A stretch of DNA of 64,000 nucleotides from Asterias amurensis. Its lineage: Eukaryota; Echinodermata; Asteroidea; Forcipulatida; Asteriidae. Positions 1 through 11,501 of the stretch are shown piece after piece. The DNA lies in contig NC_092669.1 of NCBI RefSeq assembly GCF_032118995.1, forward strand, positions 11,332,335 to 11,396,334. The letters run 5' to 3'. Position numbers and translations under genes: made by a program. A model generated the notes under the pieces. The model had not been told where the DNA came from and did no database searches. It saw nothing but the letters and a program-made list of their open reading frames with translations. Position 1 is the first letter of the stretch; each line of letters opens with the position of its first letter.

Positions 1-363
1 AGTCCGTTTTCAAACCATTAGGTTTTCATAAACATCATGCTGAGATTTGTGTATGGTTGGTCGTTTTTTTCTAAAAACCCGGTACTAGGGCCGTGAATGT
101 AACGTTACAAATGCATGGCCTATTTTGGAATCACAACGTGTCGACGGCACAAGCCAAACTAATTATACCCAGTCATGCATTTTCAGCTACATATTCAGAA
201 ACATATTTTCTTTTTAGGCTTCGAGAACATTTTGCTATGGTCGAAAAGTTAGGGCATTTACTACTTTTTGCACATTATTTCCATACTTTTATGAAATAAT
301 AACAACAAGTAGAGCCTAAGCAAAAAGGCGAAAATAACAATAACCAGGTGTTAGCAGGTTAAA
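1..363. other. Gene-free AT-rich stretch
   Basis: No coding exon, RNA gene or recognised repeat boundary is seen here. Open frames are short and have no recognisable domain. It runs into a truncated MITE copy beginning near 364. Confidence 0.5.
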
Positions 364-676
364 ATAACGGATAAAATTAATAACAAACTTGTGAGAATTT
401 GGTCATCGTAGTTGCGAGATAATAATGGAAGGAAAAAAACACCCTCGTCACTCGAAGTTGTATGTTTTCAGATGCTTGTTTTCGGGACCTCAAAATTTAA
501 TTCTGGGGTCTCGAAATCAAATTCGTGAAAAATTACTTCTTTCTCTTAAACTACGTTACTTCAGAGGGAGCCGTTTCTCACAAAGTTTTATACTATCAAC
601 AGCTCTCCATTGCTTGTTACCAAGTTAATAAGTATTTATTCGAACAATTATTTTGAGTGGTATGAACAATAGTGCC
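364..676 (+). repeat. MITE family A, 5'-truncated copy
   Basis: This copy matches the body of the commonest element in the window. It has the 'gttgcgagataataatg' and 'cagagggagccgtttctcac' blocks and ends near an 'aatagtgcca' remnant of the right terminus. The left terminal inverted repeat is missing. Family A has about 18 recognisable copies here. Open frames in these copies resemble one another only because the repeats do. Confidence 0.75.
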
Positions 677-801
677 ATGTGCCTCTAAATGACATAAAGA
701 GAGTATGAGTCTGTTCATGGGCAGATCCATGGGGGGGCCTACGGGGTCACGCCCCCCCCCCCCCCAAAAGAAAAACAAGTTTATGCTAACAATTAATTTA
801 A

Positions 802-1169
802 AGGCAGTGGACACTATTGATAATTACTCAAAACAATTATTAGCATAAAACCTATCTTGGTGACGAGTAATGGGGAGACGTTGATGGTATAAAACAATGT
901 GAGAAACGGCTCCCTCTGAAGTGCCATAGTTTTCGAGAAAGAAGCAATTTTCCACGAATTTGATTTCGAGACCTCAAGTTTAAAACTTGAGGTTTCGAAA
1001 TCAACCATCTAAACGTGTGACAAGTGTGATTTTTTTCTTTCATTATTATTTCGCATCTTTGATGACCGATTGAGCTCAAATTTTCACAGGTTAGTTATTT
1101 TATGCATATGTTGAGATACACCAACTGTGAAGACTAGTCTTTGACAATTACCAATAGTGTCCACTGCCT
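802..1169 (-). mobile_element. MITE family A, full-length copy flanked by TTAA
   Basis: This 368-bp element carries inverted termini of the type AGGCAGTGGACACTATTG...CAATAGTGTCCACTGCCT. It is bounded on both sides by TTAA (798-801 and 1170-1173). It encodes no transposase and is non-autonomous. TTAA duplication is known for the piggyBac and Kolobok superfamilies. The AG-starting termini do not look like the classical piggyBac CCY start, so a Kolobok-type source is my preferred inference. Confidence 0.8.
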
Positions 1170-1173
1170 TTAA

Positions 1174-3355
1174 GTAATAACCAATAGTTTCCATTGCTCT
1201 ATATAACTATACAATGTGTTTATTATGGATTTCAAATAAGTAGACAAGTCAAAGGGATGCTATTATAGACGTACTTGGCGCCGTCTCAAAACCGCAACCT
1301 CAACATTGGTCCATCTCTCCTCATCTTTTCAAAAAAAACAGCCCCACATTTTTAAGAGCCAGGGTTTTTTCAGCTGCATGCAGCGTCCACCAAAAAATCG
1401 GAAGCGCAGTGTCCTTGAAAATTCCATGCAACCGTTTCATCAATTACTCAAAACTAGGCCGAAGAAATTTAATTTCCATATCTCCATAGATATTAATTAA
1501 TTCTGCCCTCAGTACTGTGGAATTATGGTTTTAGAAAGTCGTTTTGCGCTTTTAATGTTGTATTATTATAACCTCATTTCTATTTCTGTCATCTGTAATT
1601 ACGCAAAATTGACTAATCATCTTTGTGTGGCCATCTTGACTGTCAAGACTGGCAGGAGAAATAATAGCCGAGTTCCTTTTTACATAATGAATGTTTGGGA
1701 TACAAGGAACATCGTGATCGCATGATAACGTTTTAAAGATGCATTTAACAATTTGGTATAAACATGTTTGTGGCTAAGTTCGAAGTTTGTGGCCAAATGT
1801 GTTTTATAAAGGTTTTAGTCAAGCAAATGTTTTAGATATAAAGGTGCACAAAGTTAGCCCGGTTTTATAGACGATAGAGATTTTGCTAAGGAAAAGTTGC
1901 GGAAATTAACACAGGTGTAATCATCGTTAATCTATTGTCAGTAGAAATATTCGGGGTCATTGGAAAATACATTGATTAATTGTAATTATCTAAGACCAGT
2001 ATTTTCACTTGCTGTATCTCAACGTCGAAGTTGTCAGATAATAGTGAAAGAAAAAAACACCATTGTCCCTCGAAGTTGTGTGCTTTCAGATGCTTGATTT
2101 CCAGACCTCAAGTTCTAAACCTGAGGTCTCGAAATCAATTCGTGGAAAATTACTTCTCTCTCGAAAACTACGTCACTTCAGAGGGAGCCGTTTCTCACAA
2201 TGTTGTATACCATGAACCTCTCCCCATTACTTGTTACCAAGTAAGGTTTTATGCTTCAAGCTTGCCTGGTGGTAAAGCAGAAGGGTTGTTTTTTCCTGAA
2301 ACGCAATAAGTCATGTTGTTGATATACATGCTCCTACAAGCTCCAGCTATACAGGGTTATACAAAATATGGAAATTTCATCATTTCATTGTGTCAAAATG
2401 TTATCATCATCCAAAGATCTAGATCCCAGTTTCATATTTTTTTTGTCAGCAAAACTCTCTCTCACCTTGTACAATAATTTATTACAGAACGAAAGTTTGT
2501 ACTTATAGCCGCTCCCCAATGCACGTGCACTTGTAAAAAAGTTTCACTAGAGGGCGGCATTTAACTTTTATTGTGTCATCAACTGCAGTGATTTTGTTAA
2601 CTTTTCGAGTGTGGGCTGAATAATTACGATCAGTCTGACCTACTTTTGCGGGTGTTTATCGGGGCCGTGTGAATGCTGGGAAAGCACAGTGTTGTTGTTT
2701 CCCAACGAATTAATTAATATCTGGGTTCCTTTAAACGTGAGCAGCTGAACTACAGACGCTGCTACCTACCAGTTTTTTTTTTGGTTGCTTGCTGTTTAGA
2801 AGTTGCAGCAAAAGGCATGAGGCGTGCTTTCGCGCGTCTACCAAGCCAGACAAGCTGGTCGGTATTTTCAAAGCTACAATTGCTTATGAATAAAGGATGT
2901 TTTGTTTTCCTAAAAACCCAGACGCTTTTATTCCGTCTACAGCAGGAGAAAGACCCACAGAAAAAAAGCAGATGTTGTTTGGAGTTCAAGCTACTTTGCA
3001 TTCAGCACACGGGAAACTTTGGCGAAAACAGTTTTTACGGGAGTTGTTCTCTCAGCGCTAACATTAATAGTAAACAATATCATACTGTTTTTATAACATG
3101 CATAAATCCTTGTCAAAAGGTATTGAATTATTTTAAATGGACCCACGCCCTGCCGATTATGAGTCACACCTGGCAAGATTGTTAGCCGAGAAAGTTTGAA
3201 CATGAACAATAAAATTAATGATGATTCTATGTTATGTTTTGAAGCTAGCTATAATGTGTCTAATCACCCCCATGATCATGTTTTGAGTTCACTGAAAGGG
3301 TACAGAGAAATTATCCAAAATAATTTTATGATATTGCACTTTTGAATTGTGCTCC
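1174..3355. other. Gene-free stretch with one CTCF-like site
   Basis: No exon could be supported. The stretch contains a truncated family A copy (about 1994-2250). It also has a sequence near 2545-2559 (cactagagggcggc) that resembles the vertebrate CTCF core on the + strand. An open frame at 2781-3185 (134 codons with a non-ATG start) has no recognised domain and is not called. The 5' exons of the downstream SH3 gene could lie here or beyond the left edge. Confidence 0.5.
1994..2250 (+). repeat. MITE family A, truncated at both ends
   Basis: The internal body of family A is present ('agttgtgtgctttcagatgcttgattt...cgaaatcaa...gagggagccgtttctcaca...gttaccaagtaaggttttatgc'). Both terminal inverted repeats are missing, so this is an old or internally broken copy. 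Confidence 0.7.
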
Positions 3356-3598
3356 ACCCTCTAAATGTAAAGGAGTGAAAGAGCACTCTTTGAAGAGCCA
3401 TAAACGGACAACTCTTTTTCGAGAGGTCTTCCACTCTTTAAGATTGAAGTTTGCATCTTTTTGAGTGATTTTTCACTCTGTCCTGGAGTGAAACCCCTCT
3501 AAAAGAGTGAAATGACCAACACTCTTTTTAAAGAGCTATTAATTAAGGGACAACTCGAAATGTAGTGTTTTTTTTCACTCTTTTACATTTAGAGAGCA
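3356..3598. repeat. About 240-bp element with inverted termini (CTCTAAATGTAAA)
   Basis: The left end reads CTCTAAATGTAAAGGAGTGA and the right end is its near reverse complement (CACTCTTTTACATTTAGAG). The interior repeats the motif 'actcttt/gagtg' many times in both orientations, so the unit can fold on itself. Only one copy was found in the window. The superfamily is unknown. Confidence 0.6.
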
Positions 3599-3849
3599 GA
3601 CCTGTATAAAAATTATTTTAAAGTTTTGTAGATATACATTTGCTGGTTGGCTTGTGTGGCGACCTTCATAGTAATTTTTTTCTAGGTTTCAGGCTTGGAA
3701 AATTCATGCGACGAAAAAGACGACAACTTATGACACTAGCGACACCTACCATTTCCACAGCCTAAATAATAAAACTTTGTTGCTAGAGAAATAGTTGAGT
3801 TTTTATGTTTTGCTCAAAACTAAAACAGAATCCCCTTATCCACAGAGAA

Positions 3850-3980
3850 CCCTAGTCGTGGTCCGAGACGTAACGTAACCAACGTAACTTAAAGCTAGCG
3901 GGCGATACAGCGCGCTGCCCATGGTAGCGAGGTTGGGAAACAATCCGGCCATGCAAAGGTCTTGAAACAAAGACTACACA
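3850..3980. repeat. Short TIR element (TAGTCTTGG family), copy 1
   Basis: The ends are inverted: 'ctagtcgtggtccgagacg' at the left and 'ggtcttgaaacaaagacta' at the right. The same core ('tggtagcgaggttggga') recurs with matching termini at about 42529-42604, and one terminus recurs near 62930. This is a small non-autonomous DNA element of unknown superfamily. Confidence 0.6.
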
Positions 3981-4048
3981 GAACCCATTCCCCTCTCCTC
4001 ACCTATAGTATTGGTGCTTTTCATGGTTTTAAACTTCACCCTTTTCAG

Positions 4049-7000
4049 ATTCACAACCACTGATGATTTCGACTCAGAACTGGACAGCACAAAGCACCAC
4101 GCCCAGCACCATGCCCCAGCACACAAACCCCATCGCCTCCACCAGTACCAAGCCCAACAATATCGTCACCACCACCATCGACCCCCTGGTCTCCGCTACT
4201 CACAAAACGAAGATCTGAGTGAGAGGTGGCTGAAAGATCACCACAGACAGGACGGTTGGCAAGGTCATGACGTTGGGGGCGTTGAGCGAGGTTGGTATGA
4301 TGAGGATAATAAGAGGCATCCTCAACATCATAACGAGGATGACCTCCAAGGTCACAACGCACGCGCTGTACACGATGTCTACGATGACCACATAGATGAT
4401 TTGCATAAAGGTCAAAGGTCACATCACATGACAGGGCCTCGCTCCCCGCATACTCATGATGAAAAACCTCATCACTACGAAGAGCGTATTGACTCCTCAT
4501 ATCCAGGTCATGTCCTCAGTCATGACCCAGGTCATGACCCGAGTTACAACCAAGGCCGTGAACTCAGTAACGACCTTTCTCGCGGCCAAACAAACAGCTT
4601 TTCTGAAACACTCGCTGTGATGCCACCAAGTCAGGAGTTCCGTAACCATGGTAATCACACGTCATCTGCACACTTGAAGAATACGCTGCATGATGTCGGT
4701 TGCTATGGTAGCTATGATTCCCGTGACGTCAGCAGTGAGGAGAACATTGCAACTGGCAAGTCTTCTGCTACAAATGAAGGTAAATAATAACTCGACAATT
4801 TTAATCTCAATGGGAGACTTTTGGACGCTAGGTGGCAGCAGACCTACCAGGTAAATTTCAATTGTTTACGTAGTTCTGAGCGTGCGCACATGACCGAGAA
4901 CAATGGATTTTACCTGGTAGGTCTGCTGCCACCAAGCGTCCCAAAAGTCTCCCATTCAAGTCAACTTTTATTTCATACACTCTTAAGGAAATAATAAGCA
5001 CAGAAGATGGAGCGGGGCTGTAATTGGACCAAAATAGCGTACGAAGCTTTCATAAGCCAAAACTACCAAAATGGAGACGAGACAGACATTTAGCTCACAA
5101 CAAAACAATAAACAGTGTGAGGATGATGTTGATTGGCTAGAAGAGAGCATGGGGGCGCCAAGAATACATGCACTTTGACTGAAAACACAAACCATGGCTT
5201 TATTGTAGCAATATTTATGATACAAAAACATATTTTTTTATTTCATGTTATTCTTATTTTCATCACAATAGAAAAAAATAACAAACAGCAAGCAGAGGAC
5301 AAACACACGGACGACAAACCAGGACAGCCCATCCCACAGACAGCCAATCAACCCACAGACAAACAACATGAAAACAACTTGGCCCATCATGAAGCTCCCG
5401 GTGGCAAAACGCAGCATACCCCGGCACCCCAGGCGCAACAGCATCAGGCACCTACGGGGAAAACCCCTACCAGAGCCCCGGTGGTAGACACACCCACCAC
5501 GGTGACCGCTAAGGTGCGGACATACAAAGACAGGCTGGACGCTCCCGAGGGAAAAAGGGCGGCCCGTTTAGAACACGCACGTCAGACGCTGAAACCAAAA
5601 GAAGGGGAGCGACTCGTGAGGGCGCTTTACGATTTCAAACCGGCCACGCGGGATGAGATGGCACTGAAACAAGGTAAGGGATTATGTTGGCCTCATGTTT
5701 TACCCTGAAAATCTGACGTCATATTTCAAAGCTCGCGATACGTCAGAGATCCCCGCGTCAAAGCTTATTTTAACATGGAGATTTGCAGTAAAATCCTACG
5801 TATGTACTCAAATGAAAAAAAAAAAAAAAAAAAAAAGTGTACGCTGATGCCAGAGGACCGAAAGTGAAGCTTGCCAAACATCGCATCAGACCACTCAAAA
5901 CACAGATAAATCCGTAATTCTCGCTATCGAGAATTGATATTGCTTTACCGTTTTCTCAAAAAGTAAAGTATTTCATGGACTAATATTTCAAGAGAAGTCT
6001 TTCGATCACCATTACCTTCTGTAAACCCTGTAAATTATTTGTAAATCTGTGATTTTTTTTTTCTGAACCGAAAGAGTATAATGGCTTTAAATCACGGGTT
6101 CTGTTAAACCAGTGCCTGTCGGCTAAAGACACTGGGGACCACTGTAACTTAGTGTATGGTTGGATATGCCTTTATTTCCCCCGCTCTCTGCGGACTTGAA
6201 ATTAAAGAAATGAGGCTTGAAGCTTGGAAGAAAGGAAAACTCAGTCTAGACTATTAAAAAACATCCTAACACCCGTCACCTGTTTTGGGTGCGACTGTTA
6301 TGATGGAAACGGGGAAGGCTTTAAAAACGCCCCTGGCGTTCCCGGATGCTGATTGCCGATGGTGGCGTGACATCTTCTGTTGTGTTTTGATGGGGTGTGT
6401 TTTTATGTCAATCCGTCATTCTGTTTTGGTTTGTTTGCGTTTTTGAAATTGTGCTAAGCGGCAGTGACGCAGCTGTATATAGTTATGTACCGACCAAACA
6501 GTAACCGGGTTTAGAGTCGGGTTTTAGAGGCTTGGACACGTTTGGTAAATAATGATCAAAGACCCGTATTCTCACTTAAAAGTGTATCCCAACGACTAAC
6601 GAACCTGTCACCTGTGAAAATTTGGACTCAATATTAGTCATCGAAGTTGCGAGAAAATATTGTAAGAAAGAACACCCTTGTTGTACAAACTGTGTGTGCT
6701 TTCAGCAGATCTGCGAAAGGCTTCAGGCCCGGAAGTCATATAGATTCAAAAATTGAATTACCTCTCTCTCAAAAAAGTACGTTACTCTGAGGGAGCCGTT
6801 TCTCACAATGTTTTATACTATTAACAACTCTCCATTGCTCGTTACCAAGTAAGTTAATGCTATGCGTACCAACCCATTCCATGAATGTGGATACAAGAAT
6901 ATCAAGGCATGTACTTTCTTTCGGGTAATTAAAATGGTTCGGTTGTTTTAATTTCATACAATCAAACTTACCTGCGACAATTTCATTTCAAAAAGTGGTA

Positions 7001-7174
7001 ACGTTTTTGAGACATCGCAGAAAAAAAATATTAACTTCAAATCAAGTTTGTGCTTCTTCTTTTGGGACAGGTGAAATTGTCGTGCAGATCGGGCACCACC
7101 TTAGCAACGGATGGGCGTACGGTCGAAATAAGGCAAATGTCAGAGGTCACTTTCCCGCGAGCTACGTCCAGTGA
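4049..7174 (+). CDS. Histidine-rich protein with C-terminal SH3 domain (3' part; 3 exons)
   Basis: Three exons join in frame: 4049-4779 (acceptor after cttttcAG, donor GTAAAT), 5272-5673 (donor GTAAGG) and 7071-7174 (stop TGA at 7172-7174). Together they give a 411-residue C-terminal part. About the first 350 residues are low-complexity and probably disordered: first His/Asp/Gln-rich (runs such as HHAQHHAPAHKPH), then Lys/Pro/Thr/Gln-rich. The last ~56 residues are an SH3 domain split by the final intron. It has the ALYDF motif, an acidic RT loop (TRDEM), the GW dipeptide and a terminal GHFPASYV. SH3 domains bind proline-rich ligands, so an adaptor role is inferred. The 5' exons were not found. 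A start at ATG 4023 is possible, but the pyrimidine tract before 4049 favours splicing. I do not recognise the gene family. Confidence 0.8.
4810..4964. repeat. Palindromic element in SH3-gene intron
   Basis: Arms of about 45-50 bp are inverted repeats of each other. The left arm starts 'atgggagacttttggacgct' and reads through 'ggtggcagcagacctaccaggtaaa'. The right arm is its reverse complement, ending 'aaaagtctcccat'. Only the middle ~50 bp differ. It lies in the first visible intron of the SH3 gene. Only one copy is in the window. Confidence 0.75.
5816..5837. repeat. Poly-A tract
   Basis: A run of about 22 adenines lies in the last intron of the SH3 gene, next to the truncated family E repeat that follows. 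Confidence 0.8.
5840..6086 (+). repeat. MITE family E, 5'-truncated copy
   Basis: The right half matches the full-length copy at 29153-29523 ('gtaaagtatttcatgga', 'atatttcaagagaagtcttt', 'ttctgtaaaccctgtaa'). It ends at a right terminus 'aatggct' followed by TTAA at 6087-6090. Confidence 0.7.
6556..6855 (+). repeat. MITE family A, partial copy
   Basis: The copy runs from 'aaagacccgtattctcac' to 'gttaccaagtaagtt' with the family body in between. Both terminal repeats are eroded. It lies in the last intron of the SH3 gene. Confidence 0.65.
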
Positions 7175-7678
7175 TGGTACCGTTAGAAAGTCAACCTAGA
7201 CCGTACGGGGGATTGGGGGTTGGGACGGTGGTCGTCGGCAGAGCTTGGCTACATTGCAACCCAAGTTCAACGAGCTTTTTAAAAGTTGTGGGTGGGTTTA
7301 GGTTGAAAAGAAGGGCATAGGGGTTGGTACTGTATTAAGGTTGTAAATAGTTTAAACCAAGTTGGACCAGCTCTGGAATGGAGGGAAAGCGTGATGAGAG
7401 GATTGGGTGTAGGGATGGTATGACGTAGGGTTATGATTATGGTTAGCACTAGGACTAGTTCACACTTCCTGCGAATGCGATTGCGATACTTATTTTAACG
7501 TCACGGCTCCGTTTTCGCTGACAATATTTCGCAACTCTTCCGATTTTTTTTTTTTTTACAGAAGTTTGCATTTGCAGGAAGAATGAACAGGCTTTATAGG
7601 GTGAGGGTTGGGATCCGGTATTTTCTCGTCTGTTTATTTTTAAAGTGAGTTTCAGAAAAGCTTGTATAAAAAGTGTAT

Positions 7679-7684
7679 AAATAA
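7679..7684 (+). terminator. Possible poly(A) signal for the SH3 gene
   Basis: AATAAA lies about 500 bases after the SH3-gene stop, at the boundary with an inserted family A element. No other candidate is closer, but the assignment is only positional. Confidence 0.3.
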
Positions 7685-8073
7685 AGACACTGGACACTAT
7701 TGGTAATTGTCAAAGACAAGTCTTCTCACTTGGTGTCTTCTCACTTGGTGTATCTCAACATATGCATCAAATAACAAACCTGTGAAAATTTGAGCTCAAT
7801 ATTGGTCGTTGAAGTTGCGAGAATAATAATGAAAGAAAAACACCCTTGTCACAACAAATTGTGTGCTTTCAGATGCTTGATTTCGATACCTCAAATTCTA
7901 AATCTGAGGTCTCGAAATCAAAGTCGAAAATTACTTCTTTCTCGAAAACCACAATACTTCAGAGGGAGCCGTTTCTCATGTTTTATACTATCAACCTCTC
8001 CCCGTCACTCGTTACCAAGAAATGTTTTATGCCAATAATTATTTTGAGTAATTACCATTAGTGTCCACTGCCT
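7685..8073 (+). mobile_element. MITE family A, near-complete copy
   Basis: The left terminus is agacactggacactattgg and the right terminus is its family partner ending 'ccactgcct', followed by TTAA (8074-8077). The left flank reads ATAA instead of TTAA. An 18-base stretch ('tcttctcacttggtg...') is tandemly duplicated near the left end, which is private to this copy. Confidence 0.8.
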
Positions 8074-8304
8074 TTAATCCTATGTAGATGTGGAAGAAAA
8101 TAAAACAAAAATTCCGTTTTGAATCCGATATACGACGAAACAATCTGAGAGGCGTTACCGCCGTAATGCTTCTCAGATTCAAATTTGTGTGCATGAAAAC
8201 TGATATCTACAAAACCACATTACACTACCGAATACTGCTGTAGGCTTCCGACCAATCGTTTTTAGTGCCATTAATGTTTAAAGCCAGTTTCGGTAAATTA
8301 TTAA

Positions 8305-8683
8305 AGACATTGGACACTATTGGTAATTGTCAAAGACCAGTCTTCACACTTGCTGTATGTCAACATATGCATAAAATAACAAACCTGTGAAAATTTGAGC
8401 TCGATTGGTCGTCAAAGTTGCGAGATAATATTGAAAGAAAAAAAAACACTCGTTACACGAAGTTGTGTGCGTTCAGATGCTTGATTTCGAGACCTCAAAT
8501 TCTAAACTTGAGGTTTTGAAATCAAAATCGTGGAAAACTACTTCTTTCTCGAAAACTACTCCACTTCAGAGGGAGCCGTTTCTCACAATGTTTTATACTA
8601 TCATCCTCTCCCCATTACTCGTTACAAAGTAAGGTTTTATGCTGATAAATATTTTGATTAATTACCAATAGTGTCCACTGCCT
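8305..8683 (+). mobile_element. MITE family A, full-length copy flanked by TTAA
   Basis: TTAA lies at 8301-8304 and 8684-8687 around a 379-bp element with both terminal inverted repeats intact. It lies about 230 bp from the previous copy and in the same orientation. Confidence 0.85.
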
Positions 8684-8824
8684 TTAAAAGTGATTACCAA
8701 ATGTATACCTTCCGTTAACTAAAGATCAAAAGGATAGATACTCACAAAATGGACAACAAAACTGCACATTTTTCTGAGAAACATTTATTTTATTTATACA
8801 TGGCTTTCCAGCATGGTAGCACTG

Positions 8825-8970
8825 GGGTCGATTTCACAAAGAGTTAGGACTAGTCCTAACTTAGGACTAGTCCTAGGAGATATACAAATTGCATGGATAG
8901 TCCTAAATTAGGACGAGTAACTGGTCCTAACTCGAGATAAGACTAGTCCAAACTCTTGTGAAATCCACCC
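8825..8970. mobile_element. Palindromic MITE family C with CTG flanks
   Basis: The left end GGGTCGATTTCACAAAGAG and right end (reverse complement GGGTGGATTTCACAAGAG) are inverted. The interior is built from 'ggactagtcctaac' palindromes. CTG abuts both ends (8822-8824 and 8971-8973). The same CTG pair brackets two other copies (28795-28978 and 44708-44843). A 3-bp CWG duplication is characteristic of PIF/Harbinger elements. Confidence 0.75.
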
Positions 8971-9749
8971 CTGGTTACTGACAAGTCAAGGTGTGTCTGT
9001 TTGAAATCTACCAGGGTTGATACTTTAATTTTATTTTATTCATTCTAAATGAAGTAATAAACGGACAGGGGAATCTGAATTGGAAATCTCAAAATATACT
9101 TGGGTTCAAATTAATTGTTTGCTTCAACCCGAGAAGACAGACATTTCTTATGTCTGTTTTTTGTTGTGTTTTTTTTTTGAGATGCAAAGGCGATTTAATC
9201 AAAACGGTGTCTTTTGTTTTCACTTGTTTTTTTACAGGGCCCAATTTCAGTAAGCAAATTTTGTGCCTACTGTAGCAGGAAAATTTGCCTGAGCTTTGTA
9301 ATTAACCTATGCAATACAAATAAGAGTATTTAATTTGTTTTTGTTTATTTATTTGATTCCTTAATAGGAATGTTTATTTATATTATGATGACTTCATAAT
9401 TTTATAAACTCGTCTGAAAAGAGGCAAACAAAATATCTGACAATGCATCTTCACTTTCTGAACAATTTGTGAGTACAAAGTAACCTTGACTGTTAATCAA
9501 ACCTGTTCATCTTTCAAAATCACTGGCATACTTTACAGTGTGCTTGGAAGGACATATCGAAAAGTTACCAAAGAGAGCAATTATTGCGTAGAAATGCGTT
9601 TCAAGAAGACTGAGTGTGAAAAAGAATAAAAATTTACACCATATGTGGTGTTAAAATAACAAAAAATTCAGCCAACATAATTACATTGGTGTTACTTTAT
9701 CACGATGTTAATTTTTAATCTGTCATGGGTATCTATACATGACAGACAA

Positions 9750-9940
9750 TAGACCGATCCATTAAGCTCCGCCGCATTGCGTACTGACCAATCACAGCGC
9801 AACGAAGGTCCGACAAATAAGGTCCGACATGCGTGCGCGTATCTTGGCGCGCGCGACAGAATTGTGCAGAAAGGCATTGGAGAGCCCCACGTGCTCTTGC
9901 TCACACGTGCGTTGTGGGCGGAGCCTACTGGATTGGTCTA
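9750..9940 (+). mobile_element. TIR element family F (AGACCGATCCATTAAGC), copy 1
   Basis: The termini are inverted: 'agaccgatccattaagctcc' at the left and the reverse complement of 'ggcggagcctactggattgg' at the right, about 25 bp each. The interior is GC-rich with 'gcgcgcgc' and 'cacgtg'-type boxes. A second copy in opposite orientation lies at 36857-37032. Confidence 0.75.
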
Positions 9941-10173
9941 TTATAACACCCAAATTTTTGAAGTGTTACACAGTTCTGTTTCATTGCTTCGACTTTCTGT
10001 AACTGCAAAAGAAATACACCCTTCTACCTGGCACAGGACTTAACTTTTCTTTTTGGAAAAATTCTGCAGGATATTATGACATGGCATTGAGTTTTAGTAC
10101 GAGCACACTGTTATTGCTTAACGAGTTGAACATGTTTTGTAATCTGCCATAAACATTGCGCACTTGGTAAAAA

Positions 10174-10317
10174 CCCAATTTTACAAAGCTGCTTAAGCAC
10201 AAACAAATTCTGCTGAGAAAGATGAGCCGGACACCAGTCACAAGTTGTACACGTGACATGGTATTTCGGCTGGTTACCTAAATCTGGTGTGCATAAGCAG
10301 CTTTGTAAAATTAGGCT
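10174..10317. repeat. GCCCAATTT-type palindromic element
   Basis: The left arm 'cccaattttacaaagctgct' matches the right arm 'agcagctttgtaaaattaggc' in reverse complement. It belongs to the 'ctgcttaagcac' palindrome family found repeatedly in the window. Confidence 0.65.
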
Positions 10318-10782
10318 CTGGTTTTAAACAGTAAAGTTGAGTACTGCATCAAGGAGAAATGCAAAATTTAACGTGTGGCATTAACTTGAAGTTGAACCCG
10401 GAGTTACCATATGTTTAAATTTGCATTCCTTATTCAATCAATAATTAAACAAATAATTATGTACAATATTGTGTTTTGATGTTTGATTTCCAACTCGTAT
10501 AAATTTCTTGCTGATAAATTTCCCAACATGGGATAAACACAGAGAGAATTTCAGTGAGCTGAAAAGCACTCAAATTTGTTAAGCATAGACAAATTTGCTT
10601 AGCAGAAGTTGCAGGTTACCAGCCAAAACACCATGTATTTCAATATTGCTTGAAAGTGGTTCCCACAAAGGAACAAATGTAATTTTTAACTAAAACACGC
10701 ATGTTATGAAACTGGCGTGCAAACATTTGGTTTTGCTTTACGCATTGTGCAAGAAGATACCCATACCAAAGTATGCATTTAA

Positions 10783-11165
10783 AGGAACACGTTGCCTAGG
10801 ATCGGACGAGTTGGTCAAAACAAAAGCGTTTGTAACCGTTTTTTATATAATGCATATGGTTGGAAAGATGTTTTAAAAGTAGCATACAATGATCCACACA
10901 AGTTTGCCTCGAAATTGCGTGGTTTTCCTTCTACTGTGCGAGCTAACACCGTCGGCCATTTATGGGAGTCAAAATTTTGACCCCCATAAATGGCCGACGT
11001 GTTAGTCAACGAGGTAAAAGGAAAACCACGCAATTTCGAGGCAAGTTTGTGTGGATCATTGTATTCTACTTTTACAACATCTTTCTACCCATATGCATTT
11101 TATAAAAAAACGGTTACAAACGCTTTTCAAAGACCAACTCGACCGATCCAAGGCAACGTGTTCCT
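10783..11165. mobile_element. Foldback MITE family B, copy 1, flanked by TTAA
   Basis: This is a 383-bp near-perfect palindrome. It starts AGGAACACGTTGCC and ends with its reverse complement, with TTAA at 10779-10782 and 11166-11169. The centre is around 'gtcaaaattttgac'. Arms of about 180 bp differ at few positions. The family has five copies here and no coding capacity. Confidence 0.9.
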
Positions 11166-11501
11166 TTAACCTACAAATGACTTTAACCTAACCTGTGCCA
11201 ATCATTTTGTTAAGCAAATAGCTGAGAACCAGTGAAATTCAATATACATGTGACCATAGAGACTTACATGACATACATGACCAGGTATTTTGGTTGGCGA
11301 CCTACTTCTGCTTAGCAAAACTTGTCGGATTAAGCAGAAGCTTTAAGAACATCGCCATTGGTTTTCAAAAAGAATTGTACAAAAATTACCTGAATGCGCT
11401 TTTCTGCAGAGCATTAGACGTCGTTACTAACCTGGCATCTACTGTACGCAGTAAACCACAACGCAAATAAACAAAAACAGTTACAAAAAAATATTTTTAC
11501 T

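Larger units (their letters stand above)
7175..11501. other. Convergent spacer between SH3 gene and FNBP4 3' ends
   Basis: No further exon is seen. The stretch is 3' UTR plus spacer, filled by two full family A copies, a CTG-flanked palindrome, a 190-bp TIR element, a GCCCAATTT-type palindrome and a 383-bp foldback. A GGGCCCAATTTC terminus also occurs at 9237. Confidence 0.6.

Noticed and set aside
852-1079. Recurring short proteins (e.g. '...CFILSTSP...', '...LNLRSRNQ...') in many places
   Set aside because: They all fall inside family A MITE copies in both orientations. Their similarity reflects repeat DNA, not a protein family.
2781-3185. 134-codon open frame before the SH3 gene
   Set aside because: It begins with a non-ATG codon in this reading, has no recognised domain, and has an overlapping open frame on the other strand. 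No splice context links it to the SH3 exons.
4051-4500. 149-codon minus-strand open frame
   Set aside because: Shadow of the His-rich SH3-gene exon. It has no domain and no splice support.
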